A stretch of 8,794 bases of DNA from CADEEN01 sp031379365 (GCA_031379365.1 JANNFB010000087.1:1-8794); one strand, 5' to 3'. Counted from the first letter of the stretch, positions 1 to 6,255 are shown. The notes: generated by a model from the sequence alone, not told the origin. A program made the numbers and translations.

Positions 1-431
1 TCACGCGCGCGCGCAAGGTGGTCGACGCGGGGGTGGTTCAGGGCTACTTTCTGTCCAGCTATTCGGCGCGCAAGTTGGGCATGAAGACGACCGGGCACGC
101 CGGGGGCTCACACAACCTGACCCTGACTAGCCGCCTGACCCGACCCAGTGACAACCTCGACGCCATGTTGCGCAAGCTGGGACGCGGTCTGTTCGTGATC
201 GAACTGATGGGGCAGGGCGTCAACTACGTTACCGGTGATTACTCGCGCGGTGCGGCGGGATTCTGGGTCGAGGGCGGACGGATCGTCCACCCGGTGCAGG
301 AAGTGACCATCGCTGGCAATCTGCGCGACATGCTCAAGGGCATCGTTGCCGTGGGGGCCGACACCTACACCCACGGCAGCAAGACGCTGGGCTCGGTGCT
401 CGTGGAGCGCATGAAGGTGGCAGGTGCGTGA
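1..431 (+). CDS. pmbA: PmbA/TldE metallopeptidase-family protein, C-terminal part (gene enters from left edge)
   Basis: The open frame runs in from the left edge (first whole codon at base 3) and ends at TGA 429-431, leaving about 142 C-terminal residues. They read like the end of PmbA (TldE): GYFLSSYSARKLGMKTTGHAGG, then ELMGQGVNYVTGDYSRGAAGFWVEGG, then a VTIAGNLRDM stretch and a final GSVLVERMKVAG. These are the hallmark blocks of the TldD/PmbA C-terminal domain. PmbA normally works with TldD as a heterodimeric cytoplasmic protease that trims peptides such as microcin B17 and CcdA. The metal site lies in TldD, so this subunit is the non-catalytic partner. The true start is outside the window, so GTG at 18 is only an internal valine. 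dctP follows 104 bases downstream on the same strand. Family assignment is by recognition of these motifs and is firm. Confidence 0.93.
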   Translation, partial: TRARKVVDAGVVQGYFLSSYSARKLGMKTTGHAGGSHNLTLTSRLTRPSDNLDAMLRKLGRGLFVIELMGQGVNYVTGDYSRGAAGFWVEGGRIVHPVQEVTIAGNLRDMLKGIVAVGADTYTHGSKTLGSVLVERMKVAGA

Positions 432-438
432 GCGTGCG

Positions 439-458
439 CGGCGGCGCGTGCGCCGCCG
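439..458. repeat. GC-rich inverted repeat just after pmbA
   Basis: Nine-base arms (439-447 and 450-458) are perfectly complementary around a two-base centre, starting seven bases after the pmbA stop. As RNA it would need to open a pair or two to form a loop. No T-run follows (the next bases are GCTATAGGAAAA), so it is not a canonical intrinsic terminator. It may protect the pmbA 3' end or weakly attenuate read-through into dctP. Confidence 0.4.
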
Positions 459-523
459 GCTATAGGAAAACCCGGAGCATGGCGGCCACGCTGCTGCCTA
501 GAATCTATTGGTCTGTATTTTTC

Positions 524-528
524 AGGAG
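524..528 (+). promoter_or_regulatory. Ribosome binding site of dctP
   Basis: AGGAG sits 7 bases before ATG 536 but only 1 base before ATG 530. Spacing therefore picks the second of two near-adjacent ATG codons as the start, which also gives the more usual signal-peptide length. Confidence 0.7.
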
Positions 529-535
529 CATGTTC

Positions 536-1615
536 ATGGAACGTCGTCTGTTTGTTGGTGGTGCTGGCCTTGCCGGCGTGTTGGCTGCTGGTGTCGCGCC
601 AGCGGTGCATGCCCAGGCTGCCATTCGCTGGCGCTTGAGTTCAGGATTTCCCAAGGCGCTCGACACCATCTTCGGGGCCGCCGACACGTTCGCCAAGAAG
701 GTCAAGGAGATGTCGAGCGGCAAGTTCGAGGTCTCGGTCCACGCTGCCGGCGAGCTGGTGCCTATGCCCGGCCTGGTCGACGCGGTCCAGAGCGGCACCG
801 TCGAGATGGGACATACGGCGCCCTACTACTACTTCGGCAAGAACGACGCCTTTGCGCTCGGCTGTGCGGTGCCGTTCGGGCTGAACAGCCGCCAGATGAC
901 GGCCTGGAGCTACGACGGCAACGGGCTGAAGCTGATGCGCGAGTTCTATTCGAACTATGGCTTCACCAGTTTCCCGATGGGCAACACCGGCGCGCAGATG
1001 GGCGGCTGGTATCGCAAGGAGATCAAGACCGTCGCCGACATGAAGGGGTTGAAGTTCCGCGTCGGTGGCTTTGCCGGCAAGGTCACCTCGCGCCTGGGCA
1101 CTGTGTCGCAGAACATCCCCGGCGGCGAGATTTACCAGGCGCTGGAGAAGGGCACCATCGACGCTGCCGAGTGGGTCGGCCCCTATGACGACCAGAAGCT
1201 GGGATTCAACAAGGTGGCGCCGATCTACCATTACCCCGGCTGGTGGGAGGGCGGTCCGCAACTCGACTTGTTCGTCAACCAGAAGGCCTTCGACACCCTG
1301 AGCGCCGAGAACAAGGCCATCGTCGAATGTGCGGCCGCTTTTGCGCACACCGAGATGCAGGCCAAGTACGACTACCGCAACCCGACGGCGCTCAAGCAGC
1401 TGGTGGCCGGCGGCACCAAGCTCGTGGCCTTCCCCAAGCCGGTGCTCGATGCCGCCTTCAAGGAAGCCATGGCCCTGTACAGCGAACTCAGCGCCGCCAA
1501 TCCGGCGTTCAAGAAGATCTACGACGACTACAGCAATTTCCGCCGTGAAGCCAACCTGTGGTTCCGCTTTACCGAGGCGCGCTTCGACAGCTTCATGCAG
1601 AGCCAGAAGCTCTGA
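536..1615 (+). CDS. dctP: TRAP transporter periplasmic solute-binding protein, DctP/TakP type
   Basis: This 359-residue protein is the extracytoplasmic receptor of a TRAP transporter. It binds an organic-acid ligand in the periplasm and hands it to the DctQ/DctM membrane subunits. The N-terminus MERRLFVGGAGLAGVLAAG, ending in VHA|Q at residues 26/27, is a cleavable signal peptide. The RRLFV run looks Tat-like but lacks the full consensus. Family blocks visible: LSSGFPK near residue 35, FRVGGFAGKV with the expected carboxylate-binding arginine at about R175, GEIYQALEKGTIDAAEWVGPYDD with E212/W213, then YYPGWWEGG-like HYPGWWEGGPQ. The last two resemble TakP and other 2-oxoacid receptors more than classical C4-dicarboxylate DctP, so the ligand is uncertain. 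I chose ATG 536 because AGGAG at 524-528 lies 7 bases before it; ATG 530 is too close and upstream in-frame codons overlap pmbA. A strong terminator closes the gene. The permease genes lie about 1 kb away on the opposite strand. Confidence 0.92.
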   Translation: MERRLFVGGAGLAGVLAAGVAPAVHAQAAIRWRLSSGFPKALDTIFGAADTFAKKVKEMSSGKFEVSVHAAGELVPMPGLVDAVQSGTVEMGHTAPYYYFGKNDAFALGCAVPFGLNSRQMTAWSYDGNGLKLMREFYSNYGFTSFPMGNTGAQMGGWYRKEIKTVADMKGLKFRVGGFAGKVTSRLGTVSQNIPGGEIYQALEKGTIDAAEWVGPYDDQKLGFNKVAPIYHYPGWWEGGPQLDLFVNQKAFDTLSAENKAIVECAAAFAHTEMQAKYDYRNPTALKQLVAGGTKLVAFPKPVLDAAFKEAMALYSELSAANPAFKKIYDDYSNFRREANLWFRFTEARFDSFMQSQKL

Positions 1616-1634
1616 GCCTGCCCTTGAGTCGCTG

Positions 1635-1664
1635 AGCCCCGCGCCCCCGCGCGGGGCTTTTTTC
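1635..1664 (+). terminator. Rho-independent terminator after dctP
   Basis: A perfect 10-base-pair GC-rich stem (1635-1644 with 1649-1658) and a CCCC loop are followed by a run of six T (1658-1663), 20 bases after the dctP stop codon. This is a textbook intrinsic terminator for plus-strand transcription. It separates dctP from the small membrane-protein gene. Confidence 0.92.
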
Positions 1665-1703
1665 TGGGCCATGCCCTTGGCGCAGGTCCCTTTCGGGTTT
1701 GCC

Positions 1704-2159
1704 ATGACGCACGATCACGCTGAGAGCCAACCCGAACCCGCGTCGACACTCACGGTCGAAGGCCCGTCCTTCTCGAACTCGATGAAGGTGCTCGCCTCAC
1801 TGGCCATGGCGGCACTGGCCGCCGGCGGCTGGAACCTGGTTGCCCAGGGCGCCTGGGGCCAGATGGACGGGTCGTCGCAACTTGTGGTGGGCGCAGCGAT
1901 GCTCGTTATCGCTGCGGCCTATGGCGGCATGCTCACGGGCCGCACCAGCATCGACGGCCAGCACATTCGGCAGACCGGTTTGTGGGCCAAGCAAGTGCGG
2001 CTGGCCGACCTGACGCAGGTCAAGCTGATCGCCATACCCGGGCTGGCCTGGCTGATCGCGCCGCGGCTCGTGGTGCGTGACGGCGGCCTGTTGCTGACCA
2101 CCTTTCACGTCGCCGACAAGCAGGTGCTGGCGGCCGTGCGGCGCCTGGCCTACGGCTGA
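1704..2159 (+). CDS. Small membrane protein of unknown function (two predicted helices plus a PH-like tail)
   Basis: I do not recognise a named family. The 151-residue product has a hydrophilic start (MTHDHAESQPEPAS), then two hydrophobic segments: about residues 27-45 (MKVLASLAMAALAAGGWNLV) and about 57-75 (LVVGAAMLVIAAAYGGML). After these comes a soluble stretch, IDGQHIRQTGLWAKQVRLADLTQVKL...LVVRDGG. That pattern, in which a defined residue set 'turns on' a membrane-anchored beta-rich tail, resembles bacterial PH-like (DUF304-type) proteins; this is an inference from shape only. ATG 1704 is the chosen start. ATG 1671 is in frame but lies immediately behind the dctP terminator, and neither has a clear Shine-Dalgarno. 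The gene stands alone between a terminator and the repeat-bearing gap, and converges on dctM. Confidence 0.65.
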   Translation: MTHDHAESQPEPASTLTVEGPSFSNSMKVLASLAMAALAAGGWNLVAQGAWGQMDGSSQLVVGAAMLVIAAAYGGMLTGRTSIDGQHIRQTGLWAKQVRLADLTQVKLIAIPGLAWLIAPRLVVRDGGLLLTTFHVADKQVLAAVRRLAYG

Positions 2160-2247
2160 TACGCAGTTGCGTTCAACAGCATCAATCTGAGCGTTGCCAA
2201 TCGGCCCAACGCAGTCCTTCGCCCCCGCGTGCGGGAGATCGCGCGAG

Positions 2248-2348
2248 ATCAGGCCGACGGGGCGCTCTGCTCCGCGAATGTCCCCCGAGTCGGGCTGCGC
2301 CCGCCTCTCCTCCTGATTTTGCTGCGCAGAGCGCCCCGCCGTCCTGAT
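2248..2348 (-). repeat. Structured palindromic repeat element, copy 1 (minus orientation)
   Basis: Outer arms 2248-2270 and 2326-2348 are complementary at 21 of 23 positions. The 55-base interior, read on the minus strand, begins GCAGCAAAATCA and ends GGACATTCGCGGA. It contains an inner hairpin with arms GAGGCGGG/CCCGACTC (7 of 8 paired) around a CGCAG loop. The same plan recurs in copy 2 with a nearly identical interior frame but different outer-arm sequence. I do not recognise a named family. A REP/BIME-like intergenic palindrome or a small structured RNA are the main options. Confidence 0.8.
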
Positions 2349-2394
2349 CCGGTACCTGTGGGCTGTTCGCGGGTGGAGGGGCGCCGAGACTCAA

Positions 2395-2498
2395 GGCCGG
2401 GGCCGCCGGGTGCCCGCCGCAGCGAAATCAAGGGGGAGCCCTGGGCGCAGCCCAGGGCGGAGGACATTCGCGGAGGCGGGAGCCCGGCGGCCCCGGCC
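2395..2498 (+). repeat. Structured palindromic repeat element, copy 2 (plus orientation)
   Basis: Outer arms 2395-2418 and 2475-2498 are complementary at 22 of 24 positions. The 56-base interior starts GCAGCGAAATCA, has a perfect 8-base-pair inner hairpin GCCCTGGG/CCCAGGGC around a CGCAG loop, and ends GGACATTCGCGGA. Relative to copy 1 the conserved parts are the two interior strands and the loop. Both stems differ in sequence but keep pairing, as expected if structure is under selection. The copies are 46 bases apart and in opposite orientation. Confidence 0.82.
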
Positions 2499-2593
2499 GG
2501 CGCGGTGCACGAAGGTCCGCAGGCGGCCGCGAGCCGTGTTTCGTACTTATGCGGTTGAACGCGATTTGGTCTGGGTCCAAGCCGGCCCGTCAA

Positions 2594-4180
2594 TCACGGT
2601 TTCTTCGGTGCCGCGGCGTCCTTTTTCATGGATTCTTCCAGCGCCTTCATCGGATCCACATCCGCCGCATCGCCGTCGGCCGCACTGGCGGCCGACGCTG
2701 GGCCCGCACCTGCCTCCGCGGCTGACGCAGCCGGATCGGGCTCACTGACAACACCACCCGCACCCATCTGCTGCAGGTCGCGGCCCGCCTTTTCAAGGTC
2801 GAGTACCTGGGGCTTGTCTAGAAACGCCGTGACGGACTGCGGAAACGCGATCACGACCGCCACCAGGATGAGCTGCATGACGATCCACGGGATCGCCCCG
2901 ATGTAGATGTCCCTGGATTCGACCTTGCGGGGCAGGCTGCCGTTCTTGAACAGCGTGTCGGAAATGCCGCGCAGATAGAACAACGCGAAACCAAAGGGCG
3001 GATGCATGAAGCTGGTCTGCATGTTGACGCAAATCATGACACCGAACCAGATGAGATCGATGCCCAGCTTGTCGGCCACCGGCGCCAGGAACGGGATGAT
3101 GATGAAGGCGATTTCGAAGAAGTCGAGGAAGAACGCCAGGAAGAAGATGAAGATGTTGACGACGATGAGAAAGCCGGTCTGGCCGCCCGGCAGGCCTGAC
3201 AGAAGATGCTCGATCCACTTGCCGCCTTCGACGCCTTGGAACACCAGGGAGAAGACTCGCGAGCCGATGAGGATGAAGACCACCATCGCGGTGATGCGCA
3301 TGGTGCCGGCGATGGCCCCCTTGATCAGTGGCCAGTTCAGCCGGCCATGCATGGCAGCCAGCACGAAGGCACCCATTGCGCCCATTGCGCCGGCCTCGGT
3401 GGGCGTGCAGATGGCGCTGTTCATGCCCGGCAGGCCCCCCATGCTGCCCAGCACGAGGAAGATCAGCACGGCCGAAGGAATGATGCCGCGCAGGCATTTG
3501 ATCACCAGGGCCGAACCGGCCAGGGTGCGCGCTTCCACCGGAACGCCTGGGACGTGGGCGGGGGCCAGGCGAGACAACAAGAACGTGTAGGAAAGGAACA
3601 GCAAGACCTGCAGGATCGACGGTCCCCACGCGCCTTTGTACATGTCGCCCACGGGCTTGCCGAGCTGGTCGGCAAGCACCACGAGCACGAGCGACGGCGG
3701 AACCAGTTGCGTAATGGTCCCCGAGGCGGCCAGCACGCCCGTGGCGTAGCGCATGTTGTAGTTCCAGCGCATCATCACCGGCAGCGAGATCATCGCCATC
3801 GCAATCACCTGCCCAGCCACCGTGCCTGTGACGGCGCCGAGGATGAAGCCCACGATGATGACGGAGTAACCCAGCCCGCCCCGGGCCGGACCGAAAAGCT
3901 GGCCCATCGAGTCGAGCATGTCCTCGGCCAGTCCGCACTTCTCGAGGATGGTGCCCATCAGCGTAAAGAACGGGATCGCCAGCAGCAGGTCGTTGGACAG
4001 AATGCCGAACACGTTCAACGGCAGCGCGTTCATGAACGAGGCCGGAAACCAGCCCTGCGAGACAGCGAAGTAGCCGCAGCCCAGGCCCAAGGCCGAAAGC
4101 GAGAACGCCACCGGAAAACCGATGATCAGCACCAGGATCAGCCCCAGGAACATCAGCGGGGCAAAGGTCTCCATGCTCAT
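2594..4180 (-). CDS. dctM: TRAP transporter large permease subunit DctM, with long C-terminal tail
   Basis: The 528-residue protein is the large membrane subunit of a TRAP transporter, the part that carries the substrate across the inner membrane with sodium. It is strongly hydrophobic over about residues 1-455, consistent with 11-13 helices. Family signatures include LLLAIPFFTLMGTILEKCGLAEDMLD, GAVTGTVAGQ, LVPPSLVLVVLADQLG, CTPTEAGAMGA and MQTSFMHPPFGFALFYLRG. The last is typical of the DctM type that pairs with TakP-like receptors. Usual DctM length is about 425-450. The extra part (about 456-528) is Ala/Glu/Asp/Pro-rich, low in complexity, and ends in MKALEESMKKDAAAPKKP, probably a cytoplasmic tail. 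The start ATG (4180-4178) overlaps the dctQ stop by 4 bases, which implies translational coupling. Reading stays open with the same codon style into the tail, so a frameshift artefact seems unlikely. Confidence 0.94.
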   Translation of the reverse strand: MSMETFAPLMFLGLILVLIIGFPVAFSLSALGLGCGYFAVSQGWFPASFMNALPLNVFGILSNDLLLAIPFFTLMGTILEKCGLAEDMLDSMGQLFGPARGGLGYSVIIVGFILGAVTGTVAGQVIAMAMISLPVMMRWNYNMRYATGVLAASGTITQLVPPSLVLVVLADQLGKPVGDMYKGAWGPSILQVLLFLSYTFLLSRLAPAHVPGVPVEARTLAGSALVIKCLRGIIPSAVLIFLVLGSMGGLPGMNSAICTPTEAGAMGAMGAFVLAAMHGRLNWPLIKGAIAGTMRITAMVVFILIGSRVFSLVFQGVEGGKWIEHLLSGLPGGQTGFLIVVNIFIFFLAFFLDFFEIAFIIIPFLAPVADKLGIDLIWFGVMICVNMQTSFMHPPFGFALFYLRGISDTLFKNGSLPRKVESRDIYIGAIPWIVMQLILVAVVIAFPQSVTAFLDKPQVLDLEKAGRDLQQMGAGGVVSEPDPAASAAEAGAGPASAASAADGDAADVDPMKALEESMKKDAAAPKKP

Positions 4181-4716
4181 TGCAGCGGTCTTTCGTAGTG
4201 GAATTCGCCTTCGTACTGGTGGTTGAGCCAGGCCACGCGCTTGATCGCCTCCGAGATGCCCTGCAACAACAAGAGCGTGAAGCCCACCGGCAGCATCAAC
4301 ATGGCCGGCCAGCGAATCAGGCCGCCCGAATTGCTGGACATTTCACCGGTGGCGTACATCTGCAGGAACAGCGGCCAGGAGAAATAGACCATCATCACCA
4401 TCACGGGCATCAGGAACAACAGAAGCCCAGCCAGGTCGACGATGGCTTGAACCTTGCCGGAGTACTGGCCGTACAACACGTCAACACGCACGTGTTCGTT
4501 GAGTCGCAGCACCTGCGCCGCGCCCAGCATCACGCAGCCGGCGAACATGTACCACTGGATTTCCAGCCACGCGTTTGAGCTGTAGTTGGCGAGGTAGCGG
4601 ACCACAGCGTTGCTTGCACTGATGAAACAAGAGGCCAGCACGGCCCACTTGGCAAATTCGGCAAACTTGTCGTTCAGCGCATCGATCAGTTTCGTTAAAC
4701 GCAACAGCACTTCCAT
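4177..4716 (-). CDS. dctQ: TRAP transporter small permease subunit DctQ
   Basis: The 179-residue protein is the four-helix small membrane subunit that joins DctM in the inner membrane and helps dock the receptor. Hydrophobic spans lie near residues 22-42, 53-70, 91-112 and 135-155. The family signature SNAWLEIQWYMFAGCVMLGAAQ and LNEHVRVDVLYG (residues 47-83) is present, as in the Tak/Dct small subunits. The start ATG at 4716-4714 is preceded by AAGGGG about six bases upstream on the minus strand, a reasonable Shine-Dalgarno. It is first in a two-gene operon with dctM (4-base overlap). A 155-base gap separates it from the gene upstream (4872-5219, same strand), so it may have its own promoter, though I see no clear one. 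Its receptor gene is on the opposite strand. Confidence 0.92.
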   Translation of the reverse strand: MEVLLRLTKLIDALNDKFAEFAKWAVLASCFISASNAVVRYLANYSSNAWLEIQWYMFAGCVMLGAAQVLRLNEHVRVDVLYGQYSGKVQAIVDLAGLLLFLMPVMVMMVYFSWPLFLQMYATGEMSSNSGGLIRWPAMLMLPVGFTLLLLQGISEAIKRVAWLNHQYEGEFHYERPLQ

Positions 4717-4871
4717 CGAAGCCCCTTCTATTGCCTGAACCCAAGCAAGGACGTGGCGACTGTAGCGGTTGACGCCCCCATGGTGAGCCGCGGTCCACGC
4801 CGGATCGGGAAACTACCGATGCTTGCAGCGGGTCCCTGCGCCCGCGCTGCAGGGCGATCAAGGCGGGTGCG

Positions 4872-5219
4872 TCAGGTCGAAGTTGCGCTGGCGTACAAGC
4901 GGCTTGAGCGCGCGCCTGAGCGGCAAAACATCAACACGGGGCGGGGCAGTTCCTGCAGCAACTTCGCGCAGGCTGCGATCTCCTCGGGAGACTGGTAGCC
5001 GCCGTCTACCGGCAGGTGCCGGTACTCGAGCCCGGCCGCCTTGGCAGCGGCCTCGATCTCGGCGCTGCTCGGTTGATCGGGGCCGTGTTCGAAGTCAGGT
5101 CGGTTGTTGATGACGCTTCGGATGCCCGCCTGAGCCGCCTCGGCCATGGCCGATGGCGTGAGCTGAGGGGCGACGCAGACGTCGGGGGCGATGGCGCGCA
5201 GGGGCAAGGTTGTGCTCAT
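4872..5219 (-). CDS. DUF442/TIGR01244-type phosphatase-like protein
   Basis: A 115-residue soluble protein with the fold pattern of the DUF442 (TIGR01244) family, relatives of dual-specificity phosphatases and rhodanese-like enzymes. Visible blocks: VAPQLTPSAMAEAAQAGIRSVINNRPDFE (residues 16-44), YRHLPVDGG (66-74) and the P-loop-like FCRSGARSSRLYA (98-110). The presumed nucleophile is C99. Spacing to the arginine is C-X4-R (C99, R104), one residue shorter than the C-X5-R of classic tyrosine phosphatases; CRSGxRS is what I recall as usual for this family. The natural substrate is unknown. The gene follows yqeY with only 4 bases between them, so it is probably cotranscribed with it. No strong Shine-Dalgarno precedes ATG 5219, consistent with coupling to yqeY. 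Confidence 0.82.
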   Translation of the reverse strand: MSTTLPLRAIAPDVCVAPQLTPSAMAEAAQAGIRSVINNRPDFEHGPDQPSSAEIEAAAKAAGLEYRHLPVDGGYQSPEEIAACAKLLQELPRPVLMFCRSGARSSRLYASATST

Positions 5220-5223
5220 GCGG

Positions 5224-5670
5224 CTACTTTGCCAGCGTTTGCTTGACGGCTGCTGACACGGCGCTCATGTCGGCCTTTCCCGCCAACGCGGCCTTGGCCG
5301 CGGCCATCACCTTGCCCATGTCGCCGGGCCCGGTCGCGCCCAGTTCAGCCACGATGGCGGCCACGGCGGCGCTGATTTCAGCGGCCGACAGACGCTGCGG
5401 CAGGTAGGCCTCCAGCAGTACCAGTTCTGCGGCTTCCTTCTCGACCAGGTCGGGTCGCCCGCCCGCAGCGAACTGGCTGATGGAGTCCTTGCGCTGCTTG
5501 ACGAGCTTGTCGACGATGGCAATCACCGCGGCATCGTCGAGTTCGATGCGCTCGTCGACTTCGCGTTGCTTGCACGCCGCCAGCAGGCCACGGATGGTAA
5601 GCAGGCGCGGCGCGTCCTTGGCACGCATGGCGTTCTTCATGTCTTCGGTGATGCGGTCTTTCAGGCTCAT
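5224..5670 (-). CDS. yqeY: GatB/YqeY domain protein
   Basis: The 148-residue product matches the YqeY family over its whole length, which is the usual size. The start MSLKDRITEDMKNAMRAKDAPRLLTIRGLLAACKQREVDE and the middle QRKDSISQFAAGGRPDLVEKEAAELVLLEAYLPQRLS are typical, followed by GxMGKVM near the end. The family shares a domain with the tRNA amidotransferase subunit GatB and is thought to act on tRNA or aminoacylation, but a precise role is not settled. It lies directly downstream of rpsU, the classic rpsU-yqeY pairing. The dnaG and rpoD genes that often follow are absent here and a DUF442-type gene comes next. The ATG at 5670-5668 has no obvious Shine-Dalgarno. The hairpin between rpsU and yqeY probably lowers its expression relative to S21. 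Confidence 0.93.
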   Translation of the reverse strand: MSLKDRITEDMKNAMRAKDAPRLLTIRGLLAACKQREVDERIELDDAAVIAIVDKLVKQRKDSISQFAAGGRPDLVEKEAAELVLLEAYLPQRLSAAEISAAVAAIVAELGATGPGDMGKVMAAAKAALAGKADMSAVSAAVKQTLAK

Positions 5671-5696
5671 GGCGTCAGGCTTTCGGGAATGAAGAA

Positions 5697-5723
5697 AGCC
5701 CGCAGCGGTGTCCCGCGCGGGCT
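5697..5723 (-). terminator. Hairpin between rpsU and yqeY, likely terminator or attenuator
   Basis: Arms AGCCCGC (5697-5703) and GCGGGCT (5717-5723) are perfectly complementary over 7 base pairs with a 13-base loop. In the minus-strand transcript the stem is followed by TTTCTTCA, a T-rich but interrupted tract. It begins 29 bases after the rpsU stop, which suits a partial terminator that lets some transcripts run on into yqeY. Confidence 0.6.
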
Positions 5724-5751
5724 CTGTTTCGGCTGAAGGGGCTGAACCCGC

Positions 5752-5964
5752 TCAGAACAGCTTTTTCGGCAGCTGCATCGAACGCACCCGCTTGAAGTGG
5801 CGCTTCACGGCGGCGGCCTTCTTGCGCTTGCGCTCAGCTGTCGGCTTCTCGTAGAACTCACGAGCACGCAGGTCGGTGAGCAAACCCAGCTTTTCAATCG
5901 TGCGCTTGAAGCGGCGCAATGCAACGTCGAACGGCTCGTTCTCTTTGACGCGAATCGTGGTCAT
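5752..5964 (-). CDS. rpsU: Ribosomal protein S21
   Basis: The 70-residue protein is small-subunit ribosomal protein S21, which binds near the 16S rRNA 3' end and helps select mRNAs. The sequence starts MTTIRVKENEPFDVALRRFKRTIEKLG and ends in a basic helix, ERKRKKAAAVKRHFKR..., closing with LPKKLF. Length and sequence are as usual for Comamonadaceae. The frame is open further upstream to an ATG at 6033, but homologues begin at MTTIRV. AAGGAT (5975-5980 on the other strand) lies 10 bases before ATG 5964, so that start is preferred. It heads a minus-strand group with yqeY and the DUF442-type gene. Confidence 0.97.
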   Translation of the reverse strand: MTTIRVKENEPFDVALRRFKRTIEKLGLLTDLRAREFYEKPTAERKRKKAAAVKRHFKRVRSMQLPKKLF

Positions 5965-5991
5965 GAAACTAATGATCCTTGGGGGTGTGTG

Positions 5992-6005
5992 CTCGGCATG
6001 CCGAG
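5992..6005 (-). promoter_or_regulatory. Perfect 14-base palindrome in the rpsU leader
   Basis: CTCGGCATGCCGAG is perfectly self-complementary and lies 27 bases upstream of the rpsU start, inside the predicted 5' leader and just before the Shine-Dalgarno. As RNA it would form a five-pair hairpin with a CATG loop. As DNA it could be a dimeric regulator site. Its role is unknown. Confidence 0.4.
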
Positions 6006-6075
6006 GCCGGTCAGACGAAAGACATTCCAGCATCCGCCCCGAATCAGGCGCACGGGAGGGCCGGCAAAGACCGCG

Positions 6076-6081
6076 ATTATA
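6076..6081 (-). promoter_or_regulatory. Candidate -10 box of the rpsU promoter
   Basis: The minus strand reads TATAAT here, an exact match to the sigma-70 -10 consensus in otherwise GC-rich DNA, 111 bases upstream of the rpsU start. It predicts a transcript start near 6068 and a leader of about 100 bases. The -35 region at 17-18 bases spacing (6099-6105) is a poor match, so the call rests on the -10 box and position. Confidence 0.55.
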
Positions 6082-6255
6082 GACAGGATTCGAGCCCTGG
6101 CCTGGCCGCCCTGCTTCGCGCTCCAGAGAGGCCGGGTGGCTAACATGGGCCTAGCGGTTCGCGCGGCGACGTCGCTGGCCACCAATCGAGGGGGGTCGCT
6201 TGCGCCTGGGTTGCCTTGCCGGGCCGCGCGGAACACCATAGGCGACTGCACTGAC

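Larger units (their letters stand above)
2160..2593. other. Non-coding gap between convergent genes, carrying a pair of structured repeats
   Basis: This 434-base stretch lies between the 3' ends of the small membrane-protein gene (+) and dctM (-). Open frames exist on both strands because of high GC, but none gives a recognisable protein. About half of it is taken up by two inverted copies of a hairpin element (2248-2348 and 2395-2498). The flanks 2160-2247 and 2499-2593 show only a small hairpin (2224-2235) and nothing else I can name. No T-rich intrinsic terminator is present for either gene. Confidence 0.8.

Noticed and set aside
428..535. Extended N-terminus of dctP from a start at 428
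   Set aside because: It overlaps the pmbA stop, covers the GC-rich palindrome, and precedes a proper signal peptide; AGGAG at 524-528 selects ATG 536.
641..1705. Long minus-strand open frame of 354 codons opposite dctP
   Set aside because: It is antisense to a clear TRAP receptor, with composition expected from the complementary frame and no recognisable domain.
2182..2748. Several overlapping open frames of 70-114 codons on both strands in the repeat-bearing gap
   Set aside because: They follow from high GC and the palindromes, show Arg/Pro/Gly-rich composition, and overlap one another and the dctM end.
2793..4198. Long open frames overlapping dctM on both strands (for example 3206-4198 + and 3938-2793 -)
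   Set aside because: Both are rich in His, Arg, Gln and Gly and are shadows of the strongly supported DctM frame.
4834..4854. Hairpin CCCTGC/GCAGGG between the DUF442-type gene and dctQ as a terminator
   Set aside because: The stem is only six base pairs and no T-run follows on the minus strand.
5797..6255. Upstream extension of the GGDEF protein frame to 5797
   Set aside because: It runs antisense through most of rpsU and its promoter region; the PAS-like part begins well after 6256.
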